From an uncultured Lachnospiraceae bacterium (GTDB lineage: Bacteria; Bacillota; Clostridia; Lachnospirales; Lachnospiraceae), in the NCBI GenBank assembly GCA_945929965.1, contig CAMEOT010000015.1, positions 1-64,000 of the forward strand: a stretch of DNA of 64,000 nucleotides, given 5' to 3'. Positions 1-8,102 of the stretch are shown here, piece by piece; position 1 is the stretch's first letter; every line of letters starts with the position of its first letter. The position numbers were made by a program, and so were the translations under genes. Under the pieces are notes generated by a model. The model saw only the letters and a list, made by a program, of their open reading frames with translations. It ran no database searches and had not been told where the DNA came from.

Positions 1-54
1 TAGCCCCAATGCGGGCTACGGGGATTTGATAGCATTTCTTAATTAACTTTCAAG
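1..54. other. Intergenic edge with short hairpin
   Basis: The first 18 bases can fold as a hairpin (TAGCCC pairs with GGGCTA). It may be the end of a terminator for a gene outside the window. No coding sequence is visible before the PHP gene stop codon. Confidence 0.3.
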
Positions 55-933
55 TTACCGGTCCGGGCGTAGAATTTCTAATACTTCATCCGGTACATAC
101 AGCTTCCCCCATCCGGTGCCGAGGTCAATCTTGGGCTTGTTGGCGCCGTGGAAGTCGGAGCCGCCGCTGATCTTCAGATCATATTTGGCGGCAAGTCCGC
201 GGATCTGGCGTTCCTCGGCGGTATTGTAGGTGCTGTAAATGGCTTCGATGCCCACGAGGCCGATCTTTTTCAATTCCGCTACGAGAGTATCCAGACGATC
301 ATCGCTCATGTGATAAAGGATCGGATGTGCCAGCACCGGTACGCCGCCGGCACCGAGGATCAGTTCCACAGCCTGAGCGGGAGTCACCTTTTCTCTGGGG
401 ACGAAGCAGGGGCAGTGATCGCCCACATAGCGGTCAAATGCTTCCTTCATGCTCTGGATATAGCCGTGGGAGAGGAGATATCTTGCAAAATGAGCTCTGG
501 TGATAATCGCACCGGGGAATTCCGCCAGAAGTGCCTCGTAAGTAATGTCAATGTCATGCTCTCTGAGAAGCACACACATTTTTTTATTGCGGTTCTCGCG
601 GGAACGAATGAAATCTTCTAAATAATGGGCAAACTCCGGCTGGCGGTAATCAATGAAAAGGCCAACCATGTGGATATCCTTGCCCTGATATTCCGTAGAC
701 AGTTCAATACCGGGAATGATCTCAGGCACCTGGGGTAGGGGTGCATCAGACGGGGATGCCGCCTGTACCTGCCGCAGTTCTTCAGCATACCGGATCGCCC
801 GGTCCAGTCCGTTTACGGTATCATGATCCGTGAGGGCGAAGGCACGCAGACCCTTTTCCATCGCGTAATCGACTAATTCCTCCGGGGTGTAAGTACCGTC
901 GGAGCAGGTGGAATGCACATGTAAATCAACCAT
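55..933 (-). CDS. PHP-domain phosphoesterase
   Basis: A 292-residue PHP (polymerase and histidinol phosphatase) protein of the TrpH/YciV type, whose members are metal-dependent phosphoesterases or 5'-3' nucleases. The N-terminus shows the metal motif DLHVHSTCSDGT (residues 3-14), then LTDHDTV near residue 35, an H-x-H-type site around VLAHP (about 200) and GSDFHG near 258, so the trinuclear metal site looks complete. An AAAGGAG ribosome site precedes the ATG. It lies downstream of the ABC-F gene on the same strand, separated by a terminator, so it may have its own promoter. The exact substrate (nucleotide 3',5'-bisphosphate or RNA ends) cannot be read from sequence. Confidence 0.85.
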   Translation of the reverse strand: MVDLHVHSTCSDGTYTPEELVDYAMEKGLRAFALTDHDTVNGLDRAIRYAEELRQVQAASPSDAPLPQVPEIIPGIELSTEYQGKDIHMVGLFIDYRQPEFAHYLEDFIRSRENRNKKMCVLLREHDIDITYEALLAEFPGAIITRAHFARYLLSHGYIQSMKEAFDRYVGDHCPCFVPREKVTPAQAVELILGAGGVPVLAHPILYHMSDDRLDTLVAELKKIGLVGIEAIYSTYNTAEERQIRGLAAKYDLKISGGSDFHGANKPKIDLGTGWGKLYVPDEVLEILRPDR

Positions 934-950
934 ACAAAAGCTCCTTTCAA

Positions 951-984
951 AAAATGGATGTCGGAAATTCCGGCATCCATTTTA
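951..984 (-). terminator. Intrinsic terminator after ABC-F gene
   Basis: Near-perfect hairpin between AAAATGGATG and CATCCATTTT arms with a CGG/CCG core. On the minus strand it follows the ABC-F stop codon and directly precedes the PHP gene ribosome site. Confidence 0.6.
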
Positions 985-990
985 TTCGTC

Positions 991-2628
991 TTAGTTCTCG
1001 TCGTCTTCGGTCTGTGCGGTGAATACGGTACGTTTTCTTGCCATTTCATCGCTTGCCAGATACTCATCGTAGGTAGTGATCTTGTCTACCAGGCTGCCAT
1101 TCGGCAGGATCTCGATGATACGGTTGGCAGTGGTCTGTACGAACTGGTGGTCATGGCAGGAGAACAGTGCCACACCGGGGAACTTGATCAGACCGTTGTT
1201 CAGCGCAGTGATGGACTCCATATCCAGATGGTTGGTGGGCTCATCCAGGATCAGACAGTTGGCGCCGCTGATCATCATCTTGGACAGCAGGCAGCGAACC
1301 TTCTCACCACCGGAGAGGATGCGGACCTTCTTCACACCGTCTTCGCCGGCGAACAACATACGTCCCAGGAAACCACGGACATAAGTAGCATCCTTTACGG
1401 GAGAGTAGCCGGTCAGCCAGTCAGCGATGGTCATATCATTGTCGAACTCTGCGGTATTATCCTTCGGGAAGTAGGACTGGGAAGTGGTAACACCCCACTT
1501 GTAGGTTCCCTCATCCGGCTCGATTTCTCCGGCAAGGATCTGGAACAGTGTGGTCTTCGCCAGCTCACAGCTTCCTACGAAAGCCACCTTGTCTTCACGA
1601 CCCAGAGTAAAGGAGATGTCATCTAACACCTTTTCTCCGTTGATGGTCTTGGACAGATGTTCCACAGCCAGTACTTCGTTACCGATCTCACGCTCGGGGC
1701 GGAAGTCGATATAGGGATATTTTCTGCTGGAGGGCTTAATGTCATCCAACTCAATTTTTTCCAGGGCACGTTTTCTGGAAGTAGCCTGCTTGGATTTGGA
1801 AGCATTTGCGGAGAAACGGGAGATGAACTCCTGTAATTCCTTGATCTTTTCTTCCTTTTTCTTATTGGCTTCCTTCATCTGCTTCACCAGCAGCTGGCTG
1901 GATTCATACCAGAAGTCATAGTTACCGGCATACAGCTGGATCTTGCCGTAGTCGATGTCGGCGATCTGGGTACATACCTTGTTCAGAAAATAACGGTCAT
2001 GGGATACCACGATAACGGTATTCTCAAAATCGATCAGGAAATCCTCCAGCCATGCGATTGCATCCAGATCCAGATGGTTGGTAGGCTCGTCGAGCAGTAG
2101 AATGTCGGGGTTACCGAACAGTGCTTTGGCTAACAGGACCTTCACCTTCAGACTGCCGTCTAAATCTTTCATGAGAGAGTAGTGGAACTCGGTGCCGATG
2201 CCCAGACCGTTTAACAGCATGGCGGCATTGGATTCTGCTTCCCAACCGTCCATCTCAGCGAATTCTGCTTCCAGTTCGCTGGCACGGATGCCGTCCTCAT
2301 CACTGAAATCTTCCTTGGCATAGATGGCATCCTTTTCCTTCATGATCTGGAAGAGACGCGCGTTACCCATGATAACGGTATCCATAACCACATTCTCGTC
2401 GTATTTGAAATGATCCTGCTCCAACACGGAGAGACGCTGACCGGGGGTGATGACGATATCACCTTTGGTGGTGTCCAGCTGACCGGACAGGATCTTCAAA
2501 AAGGTGGATTTACCGGCACCGTTGGCTCCAATGAGTCCGTAACAGTTGCCCTCAGTAAACTTGATGTTGACATCTTCGAATAATGCTTTCTTACCCACAC
2601 GGTAAGTTACGTTGTTTGCACTGATCAT
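991..2628 (-). CDS. ABC-F family ATPase
   Basis: A 545-residue protein with two ABC ATPase domains and no membrane segments, the ABC-F layout of ribosome-associated translation factors (Uup/EttA/YbiT group). Domain 1 has Walker A GANGAGKST (about 34) and the ILLLDEPTNHLDLDAIAWLE block (about 176). A charged linker (KQMKEANKKKEEKIKELQEF) sits between the domains. Domain 2 has a degenerate Walker A, GSCELAKTT, where the usual glycines are changed, followed by the LSGGEKVR signature and LILDEPTNHLDMES. The closest known group is YbiT-like. A resistance role is possible but nothing specific supports it. The ATG and upstream promoter are clear. Confidence 0.88.
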   Translation of the reverse strand: MISANNVTYRVGKKALFEDVNIKFTEGNCYGLIGANGAGKSTFLKILSGQLDTTKGDIVITPGQRLSVLEQDHFKYDENVVMDTVIMGNARLFQIMKEKDAIYAKEDFSDEDGIRASELEAEFAEMDGWEAESNAAMLLNGLGIGTEFHYSLMKDLDGSLKVKVLLAKALFGNPDILLLDEPTNHLDLDAIAWLEDFLIDFENTVIVVSHDRYFLNKVCTQIADIDYGKIQLYAGNYDFWYESSQLLVKQMKEANKKKEEKIKELQEFISRFSANASKSKQATSRKRALEKIELDDIKPSSRKYPYIDFRPEREIGNEVLAVEHLSKTINGEKVLDDISFTLGREDKVAFVGSCELAKTTLFQILAGEIEPDEGTYKWGVTTSQSYFPKDNTAEFDNDMTIADWLTGYSPVKDATYVRGFLGRMLFAGEDGVKKVRILSGGEKVRCLLSKMMISGANCLILDEPTNHLDMESITALNNGLIKFPGVALFSCHDHQFVQTTANRIIEILPNGSLVDKITTYDEYLASDEMARKRTVFTAQTEDDEN

Positions 2629-2649
2629 TCTAAAAACCTCTTCTTATTT

Positions 2650-2703
2650 ATATGCGTTACAAAGTCACTTCTTCCATTATACATAAAGTAACGCATATTT
2701 CAA
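2650..2703 (-). promoter_or_regulatory. ABC-F promoter with inverted-repeat operator
   Basis: On the minus strand TTGAAA (2698-2703) and TATAAT (2676-2681) are 16 bp apart. Perfect 11-bp inverted arms ATATGCGTTAC (2650-2660) and GTAACGCATAT (2688-2698) flank the expected start site: one arm fills the promoter spacer, the other lies just downstream. Because the start site falls between the arms, this looks like a DNA operator rather than an RNA hairpin. Confidence 0.5.
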
Positions 2704-2787
2704 GGAGAAAGTGCGATTTTACTCCCGGAGATTGCGCGTGGCATTCTATTCTGATAAAATAGAATTATTAACTTGGGAGGTTTTCTT

Positions 2788-4176
2788 ATGGAGACAAAAT
2801 TAAATTACAAAAGAACGTTTCTGATCGGACTGGCTTTTCTTAGCATCTGTTCCTTCTGGCAGATGTATGACAACATCATCCCCCTGATCCTGCAGAATAC
2901 CTATCATCTGGGTGAAACCATGACGGGAGCGGTGATGGCACTTGACAATGTGCTGGCGATCTTTCTGTTGCCGGTGTTCGGTATGCTGTCAGATAAGGTA
3001 CATACGAAGCTTGGCAGAAGAATGCCCTTTATCGTGGCAGGTACGATCTTGGCGGTAATTTTCATGATGCTGTTGCCGATGATCGACAATGCGGAAAAAG
3101 CAAGATGGAGCACCGGAGAGTCCTTCAGTAACCAGGTGATCTTCCTGGCAGTGCTGTTTTTCACCCTGGTGTCCATGGGACTGTATCGTTCCCCGGCGGT
3201 AGCACTGATGCCGGATGTAACCCCGAACCATCTGCGCAGCCGTGCCAATGCGGTGATCAACCTCATGGGAGCTGTTGGCGGTGTCTATGCTCTGGTCATG
3301 ATCAAGGTATTAGTGGGAAAAGGTGAGACACCAGACTATCTGCCCCTGTTCGCAAGCATCGCAGCAGTCATGGCGATCGCTGTGGGAATTCTCGTGATCA
3401 CTATCCGGGAAAATAAGCTGCGGGAAGAAGTAGAGAAGGCAGAGGCGGTAAATACAGAAAAAGTAGAAGAAAAAGCGATTGCAGCGGGTGTGGAAGCTGC
3501 CGGAGAGATCGAAGCGGTAGCGGATATGGAGCAGAGTGGTGCGACCGGAAAAGTCAAGGGTATGCCCAAGGAAGTGAAGCGCAGTATGTATTTCATGCTG
3601 GCGTCCATTTTCTTATGGTTTACCGCTTATAATGCCGTGACCACAGCCTTTTCCCGCTATACGAAGGTAGTATGGAAGATGGAGGGCGGAAGCTTCGCCA
3701 ACTGTCTGATGGTAGCGACGGTAGCTGCTATTCTTAGCTATATTCCCATTGGAAACATCTCTGCGAAGATTGGTCGTAAGAAGACTATCATGGGCGGTGT
3801 CCTGCTGATGGCAGCCTGCTATGGATCCGCGATTTTTGCCAGAGAATATCACCCCATTGTCAATGTGGCATTTGCCCTGATCGGTGTGGCATGGGCCGCC
3901 ATCAATGTGAATTCCTATCCGATGATCGTGGCCATGAGCAGTGGCAGTGATGTGGGAAAATTCACCGGAACCTATTATACGTTCTCCATGGCAGCGCAGA
4001 TCCTGACTCCGGTACTCTCCGGATTCCTGTTGGAAAACGTGTCCTATAACACCCTGTTTCCCTATGCCCTGTTCTTCTCCCTGATGGCATTCCTTACTAT
4101 GACACAGGTACGTCACGGCGATGTGAAGCCCAAGAAGAAGGAGAGTATTCTGGAGAACTTTGATGTAGATGATTGA
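2788..4176 (+). CDS. MFS transporter (SLC45/GPH-like)
   Basis: A 462-residue polytopic membrane protein with about 12 predicted helices split by a charged central loop rich in Glu and Ala (roughly residues 215-260). The cytoplasmic motif after helix 2, SDKVHTKLGRRMPFI, matches the D-x-GRR signature of MFS sugar carriers; the FL.GRR.P form resembles the SLC45/glycoside-pentoside-hexuronide type. The start is ATG 2788 because GGGAGG ends 7 bases upstream; an in-frame TTG at 2773 overlaps that ribosome site and is unlikely. It is followed after a gap by a glycerophosphodiesterase. The substrate is not identifiable. Confidence 0.8.
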   Translation: METKLNYKRTFLIGLAFLSICSFWQMYDNIIPLILQNTYHLGETMTGAVMALDNVLAIFLLPVFGMLSDKVHTKLGRRMPFIVAGTILAVIFMMLLPMIDNAEKARWSTGESFSNQVIFLAVLFFTLVSMGLYRSPAVALMPDVTPNHLRSRANAVINLMGAVGGVYALVMIKVLVGKGETPDYLPLFASIAAVMAIAVGILVITIRENKLREEVEKAEAVNTEKVEEKAIAAGVEAAGEIEAVADMEQSGATGKVKGMPKEVKRSMYFMLASIFLWFTAYNAVTTAFSRYTKVVWKMEGGSFANCLMVATVAAILSYIPIGNISAKIGRKKTIMGGVLLMAACYGSAIFAREYHPIVNVAFALIGVAWAAINVNSYPMIVAMSSGSDVGKFTGTYYTFSMAAQILTPVLSGFLLENVSYNTLFPYALFFSLMAFLTMTQVRHGDVKPKKKESILENFDVDD

Positions 4177-4318
4177 TACGGCTGATGAATGTAATAGATA
4201 ATAAATCGTTATAAAATCTTTAGAAATAGCTACTTGAAAATTACAGGGCAGTGGATTAAAGTAAGATGCAGGCAAAAGTATGCATGCCAATCAACACATA
4301 AGATAGAAGGTTAATGTA

Positions 4319-5149
4319 ATGAATATTTTAGGAATTATAGTGCTCTGTATTTTGATCCTGGTGATTCTTTATTTCCTGATGATCATGCCCCGGATGGCAC
4401 ATAAGCCCGATACGGCTTGTTTTAAGGAATGGCTCTATGCTCACAGAGGTCTGCATGACAATGCCACGGAGGCTCCGGAGAACTCCATGGCAGCATTCCG
4501 CAAGGCAGTGGACGCAGGCTTCGGTATCGAACTGGATATTCAGCTGACGAAGGATAGGATTCCCGTGGTGTTCCATGATTTTACCTTAAAAAGAGTCTGC
4601 GGCGGCGAAGGAAAAATCTGTGATTACACTTATGAGGAATTGCAGCAGTTCCATCTGTGTGAGTCCACGGAGAAGATCCCGAAGTTCGAGGATGTGCTTA
4701 AGATGGTGGACGGAAAAGTACCTCTGATCGTGGAGTTCAAGATCGAGCGTACCGACCTGTCCCTGTGCCCTATTGCGGATAAGATGCTTCGGGCCTACAA
4801 GGGAATGTACTGCATGGAGTCCTTTAATCCGCTGGGAGTGCGGTGGTATCGTAAGAATCATCCGGAACTGGTGCGCGGACAGCTGTCCGATGCTTTCCTG
4901 AAGGAAGGAGAGTATGTGGGAGTATTGTATTTTATCCTGCAGAATCTGCTGTTGAACTTCGTGACGAAGCCGGATTTCGTGGCATACAATCACCATTATC
5001 CAAAGATCCTGTCAAGAAAGCTTTGCAGAGGCCTGTATCATAATACCGCAGCGGCCTGGACTATCAAGAGCCAGCAGGAGCTGGATGAAGCAAGGAAACA
5101 CTTTGATGTTTTCATTTTTGACAGCTTTATCCCAAAGGAAATGAAATAA
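4319..5149 (+). CDS. Glycerophosphodiester phosphodiesterase, membrane-anchored
   Basis: A 276-residue GDPD-family protein that would hydrolyse glycerophosphodiesters to glycerol-3-phosphate and an alcohol. An N-terminal hydrophobic helix (residues 4-24) anchors it. The catalytic set is visible: AHRGLHDN (near 41), EN (55), ELDIQLTKD (about 71-79), VFHD (about 85) and VEFKIE (about 138). It fits the TIM-barrel GDPD length. An AGAAGG ribosome site precedes ATG 4319. The preceding 140 bp contain no other gene. It may take part in phospholipid or teichoic acid turnover; that is inference. Confidence 0.88.
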   Translation: MNILGIIVLCILILVILYFLMIMPRMAHKPDTACFKEWLYAHRGLHDNATEAPENSMAAFRKAVDAGFGIELDIQLTKDRIPVVFHDFTLKRVCGGEGKICDYTYEELQQFHLCESTEKIPKFEDVLKMVDGKVPLIVEFKIERTDLSLCPIADKMLRAYKGMYCMESFNPLGVRWYRKNHPELVRGQLSDAFLKEGEYVGVLYFILQNLLLNFVTKPDFVAYNHHYPKILSRKLCRGLYHNTAAAWTIKSQQELDEARKHFDVFIFDSFIPKEMK

Positions 5150-5231
5150 AAATGCGGTGATACTCGGCAACACAAAATCAATCCAGTGATCAAGGGAGGT
5201 TGTCACAGAACGTTATAGAGTGGAGAAAACC

Positions 5232-6020
5232 ATGTATACGAAAGAAGACTTAAAACGACAATTGGAAACCATGGGACTCACCGGAAAAGAGACGATCCTG
5301 ATCCATTCCTCCATGAAAGCCATCGGAGAGGTGGAGGGCGGTGCGGATACTGTGCTGGATGCCTGGATGGAATATTTCGCGGACGGGTTATTGTTACTTC
5401 CGACCCATACCTGGGCGAATGTGAATGCAGAGTGTCCGGTGTATGACTATCTCAGCACACCGTCCTGCGTGGGTCTCTTGACAAATCTCTTCCGACGAAG
5501 AGATGGTGTGGTAAGATCCCTGCATCCCACCCATTCGCTGGCTGGCTTCGGAAAAGGAGCCGCAGAATATCTGGCGGGGGAGGACGAGAACAATACCCCC
5601 TGTACCCCCGGAGGAGCGTACGACCGGCTGAAGGATTGCGGAGGGAAAATTCTGTTAGTAGGTGTGGGGCACGAACGCAATACTTATATCCACAGCGTGG
5701 AAGAAGTGCTGAATGTACCGAACCGGCTGGCGGCGGAGCCTATGGAGCTTGTGACGATCCTGCCGGACGGAACCGAAAAGAAAGTATATATGCGGAAACA
5801 TTACAATGCGATGCAACCTCATATTTCAGAGGATTTTGTGAAATTAAACCAGGCGTTTCTGGATTGCGGAGCAGTGGAAGAAGTGGTATTTGGAGACGCG
5901 GAGTGTCTCCTGTGTGATGCTAAAAAAGTATTCCGGGTGGTACGGCATGTGCTGGCACCGGATCCGGAATGCCTGGTCACGAAAACAGAGATCCCCGCAG
6001 AGCGGTGGAGGAATATGTAA
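5232..6020 (+). CDS. AAC(3)-family N-acetyltransferase
   Basis: A protein of about 262 residues with the fold of aminoglycoside 3-N-acetyltransferases. The N-terminal ILIHSSMKAIG and the LLLPTHTW, RSLHPTHSLAGFG and GKILLVGVGHERNTYIH blocks match the Antibiotic_NAT family, including the His/Glu catalytic neighbourhood. Family members in Clostridia are usually chromosomal and often not proven to confer resistance; related YokD-like proteins have unknown substrates. ATG 5232 has a TGGAG ribosome site 6 bases upstream, so I prefer it to the in-frame GTG at 5220, which overlaps that site. Its stop codon lies inside a small inverted repeat (6017-6055). Confidence 0.8.
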   Translation: MYTKEDLKRQLETMGLTGKETILIHSSMKAIGEVEGGADTVLDAWMEYFADGLLLLPTHTWANVNAECPVYDYLSTPSCVGLLTNLFRRRDGVVRSLHPTHSLAGFGKGAAEYLAGEDENNTPCTPGGAYDRLKDCGGKILLVGVGHERNTYIHSVEEVLNVPNRLAAEPMELVTILPDGTEKKVYMRKHYNAMQPHISEDFVKLNQAFLDCGAVEEVVFGDAECLLCDAKKVFRVVRHVLAPDPECLVTKTEIPAERWRNM

Positions 6021-6055
6021 TTATTCAGAACCGCATTCGTCCTATAAATAGTTAC
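6017..6055. repeat. Short palindromic repeat (TAGTTAC family)
   Basis: Arms GTAATTATT and AATAGTTAC pair with one mismatch. The ends resemble the TTGTAACTATTCAG-type ends at 51528-51585 and 53738-53833, so it may be a small member of the same family. Confidence 0.35.
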
Positions 6056-6090
6056 AAAAAAGGATCAGTCCTAAGGGACTGATCCTTTTG
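6056..6090. terminator. Bidirectional terminator, csp / AAC(3)
   Basis: Perfect hairpin AAGGATCAGTCC - TAAG - GGACTGATCCTT with A-tract on the left and T-tract on the right, between two converging genes. It can serve both. Confidence 0.8.
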
Positions 6091-6103
6091 GTTTGCCTTG
6101 CTA

Positions 6104-6319
6104 TTAAGCTACAACAGTAACGTTGGTAGCACGGATCTTGCTGCTGTTCTGAGGATCGCACTCGGTATCAAAAGTTACCTTCTGGCCCTCTTCCAGAGAC
6201 TTGAAACCATCAGCATTGATTGCGGAAAAGTGTACGAATACTTCCTCTCCGTTAGCATCGTTGGTGATGAAACCATAACCCTTCTGAGCATTGAACCACT
6301 TAACTGTACCGTTATTCAT
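6104..6319 (-). CDS. Cold-shock protein, CspA family
   Basis: A 71-residue single cold-shock domain protein, the usual family length. RNP1 is KGYGFITN (about 13-20) and RNP2 is VFVHFSAI (about 28-35). These bind single-stranded RNA or DNA and melt secondary structure. The ribosome site is GGAGGT just upstream of ATG 6319. A strong minus-strand promoter lies about 160 bp upstream, giving a long leader with a 16-bp stem, as in classical cold-shock mRNAs. Confidence 0.95.
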   Translation of the reverse strand: MNNGTVKWFNAQKGYGFITNDANGEEVFVHFSAINADGFKSLEEGQKVTFDTECDPQNSSKIRATNVTVVA

Positions 6320-6391
6320 TATTGGTACCTCCTTTAATAATTCAGGCTTTGCCTGATCCTTTTGATGATTCTAAAACGTAGGACAAAAAAA

Positions 6392-6449
6392 TCACATATT
6401 TTTGTAAAGCATCCGTGAAAAAGTAGCAATGTCTTACAAAAATATGTGA
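6392..6449 (-). promoter_or_regulatory. Structured 5' leader of csp (possible RNA thermosensor)
   Basis: Perfect 16-bp inverted repeat: TCACATATTTTTGTAA at 6392-6407 and its complement at 6434-6449, with a 26-nt loop. It lies inside the csp leader, 73-130 nt before the start codon. No T-tract follows on the minus strand, so a terminator is less likely. Confidence 0.5.
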
Positions 6450-6480
6450 GATCAATGACTTTCATTTAGAATACGGTTAG

Positions 6481-6510
6481 AGTATACCATTGCCCTGCTT
6501 GAAATGTCAA
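6481..6510 (-). promoter_or_regulatory. csp promoter
   Basis: Minus-strand TTGACA (6505-6510), 18-bp spacer, TATACT (6481-6486) with an extended TGG. The predicted start near 6474 gives a leader of about 155 nt. Confidence 0.75.
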
Positions 6511-6575
6511 TAATTATCTTTGATTTTTAGACCTATTTTCCTAAGGAAAAAGCATATGATTTTAAGAGAAACAGG

Positions 6576-7430
6576 ATGCGGGGAATGACGATGGATCTAA
6601 GATTTTTGGGAAAAGTATTACAAGGGGCGCTGATCGGTCTGGGAGCGGTACTCCCGGGGATATCCGGCGGCGTTTTAAGTGTGGTGTTCGGAGTCTATCG
6701 ACCGATCATGGAGCTTTTGTCGGATCCGGTACATAAGTGGCGGATCCGTCTGCCGGGATTATTCCCTTATATGATCGGATCGGCAGCAGGATTTTTAGGG
6801 GTGGCGAATCTGTTATCATATGTATTAGAGACTTACCCGGAGCCTTCCGTCTGCGTGTTTGTGGGACTGATCGTGGGAATGCTTCCCTCGTTGTGGAGAG
6901 AAGCGGGAGAACAGGGCAGGAATGTGGGAAATGTGATCTTATCCTGCGTGACATTAGTGGCAATGCTTAGTCTGTTATTCTGGCTGCAGAATTCTCAAAA
7001 TACCGTGGAGCCGGGATTTTTCAGCTTTTTGTTCTGCGGCTTTGCCTTTGCTCTGTCGGTGATCGCTCCGGGCATGAGCTTTTCAACAATATTGATGCCC
7101 TTGGGACTGTATACGCCCTTTGTGGAAGGGATCGGTCATGTGAGACCGGAGGTTCTGCTTCCGGGAGTAGCAGGGTGCGTGGTGACTTTCATCTGTCTGG
7201 CAAAACTGGTAAACCGGCTGTTTGAGAGGCATTATGCGTTGATGTTTCATGGAATTTTCGGAATCGTCGGTGCAGCTACGGTGATGACTGTTCCCTGGGG
7301 CAGCTTTGCAACATCGGCGGATGCGGCATCCCGGAATCTGTTCTGTATGGCGGCGGGGATCGTGACAGCGATACTCTTGGATTTTATGAATGAAAAACTG
7401 GCATGTTTTCCCGAAAATGAGACAGAATAA
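6576..7430 (+). CDS. DUF368 membrane protein (undecaprenyl-phosphate flippase family)
   Basis: A 284-residue polytopic protein of the DUF368 family, whose PopT members recycle undecaprenyl phosphate across the cytoplasmic membrane for wall synthesis (established for other bacteria). The family signature GALIGLGAVLPGISGGVLSVVFG is near residues 14-36 and is echoed by ALSVIAPGMSFSTILMPLGLY in the second half, the internal duplication typical of the family. About eight to nine hydrophobic segments are visible. The start is uncertain: ATG 6576 or ATG 6591, the latter having GCGGGGA close upstream. It is followed at 40 bp by the EIIA-like gene on the same strand. Confidence 0.85.
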   Translation: MRGMTMDLRFLGKVLQGALIGLGAVLPGISGGVLSVVFGVYRPIMELLSDPVHKWRIRLPGLFPYMIGSAAGFLGVANLLSYVLETYPEPSVCVFVGLIVGMLPSLWREAGEQGRNVGNVILSCVTLVAMLSLLFWLQNSQNTVEPGFFSFLFCGFAFALSVIAPGMSFSTILMPLGLYTPFVEGIGHVRPEVLLPGVAGCVVTFICLAKLVNRLFERHYALMFHGIFGIVGAATVMTVPWGSFATSADAASRNLFCMAAGIVTAILLDFMNEKLACFPENETE

Positions 7431-7469
7431 GATGCAAGAGTCTTATTATGGAAAAAGGAAGGTAGAAAC

Positions 7470-8102
7470 ATGCAGATGTATGCTGTGGTGGCAACGGGAG
7501 TGCTGGGACTGTTGATCGGTTTCTGGTTGGGCAGGAGCATCCGGTGGAACATGGAAGAAACAGAAGAAGAGGTGGTAAACAGACAGGAAGAGAGAAGAAT
7601 AACAGGGGACAGACAGCTTGTTATGGAAGGCACCGCCATAGGGAGCCCGGTGAACGGCGAGATCAGGAAAATATCGCAGGATACTTTGCAGGACACAACG
7701 GAAGAAGCGGCGGATGACAATACTAAGTGCATTACCATCCTGCCGGCGGATGGAAGAGTCTATGCTCCCACTTCGGGAAAAGTGCTGAAGCTTTATCCCA
7801 TGGGCAACCGGATCCGTTTCCGCACGGACAGCGGGGTGGAGCTGCTATTGAATATCTGTAAGGATAAAGAAGAACTTCATAGCACATATTACCGCTGTAA
7901 TGTCCTGCCCAATGAGATCGTGAGAAAAGGCAAGCTTCTCGTAGAATTCGATCAGGAAGGGCTGGCGAGAGAAGGAGTGGATACGGCGGTGACAGTGGAG
8001 ATGTGCCAGACACCTGACCGGGGACGGATCGTTCGTACCTGGAAGGATTATATCCGGGCGGGCGAGGAACTGTTGTGGGTAGATTCCGTCTGCCTGCGGT
8101 AG
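7470..8102 (+). CDS. Membrane-anchored degenerate PTS EIIA(Glc)-like protein
   Basis: 210 residues: an N-terminal membrane helix (about 3-22), a charged Glu-rich linker, then a glucose-type EIIA domain (about 88-205). The block TILPADGRVYAPTSGKV aligns with the start of EIIA(Glc), and SGVELLLNICKD with the active-site strand. In working EIIA this strand reads IHxGxDT with the phosphorylated histidine; here the position is Asn128, and the partner histidine is Asn113 in MGNRIRF. Both catalytic histidines are therefore missing, so phosphotransfer is not expected. A sensory or scaffold role is inferred. AAAAAGGAAGG precedes the ATG. The 3' end overlaps the converging AraC gene by 55 bp. Confidence 0.75.
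   Translation: MQMYAVVATGVLGLLIGFWLGRSIRWNMEETEEEVVNRQEERRITGDRQLVMEGTAIGSPVNGEIRKISQDTLQDTTEEAADDNTKCITILPADGRVYAPTSGKVLKLYPMGNRIRFRTDSGVELLLNICKDKEELHSTYYRCNVLPNEIVRKGKLLVEFDQEGLAREGVDTAVTVEMCQTPDRGRIVRTWKDYIRAGEELLWVDSVCLR

Noticed and set aside
3613-4290. 225-residue minus-strand frame opposite the MFS gene
   Set aside because: No ribosome site, and the plus-strand transporter is clear.
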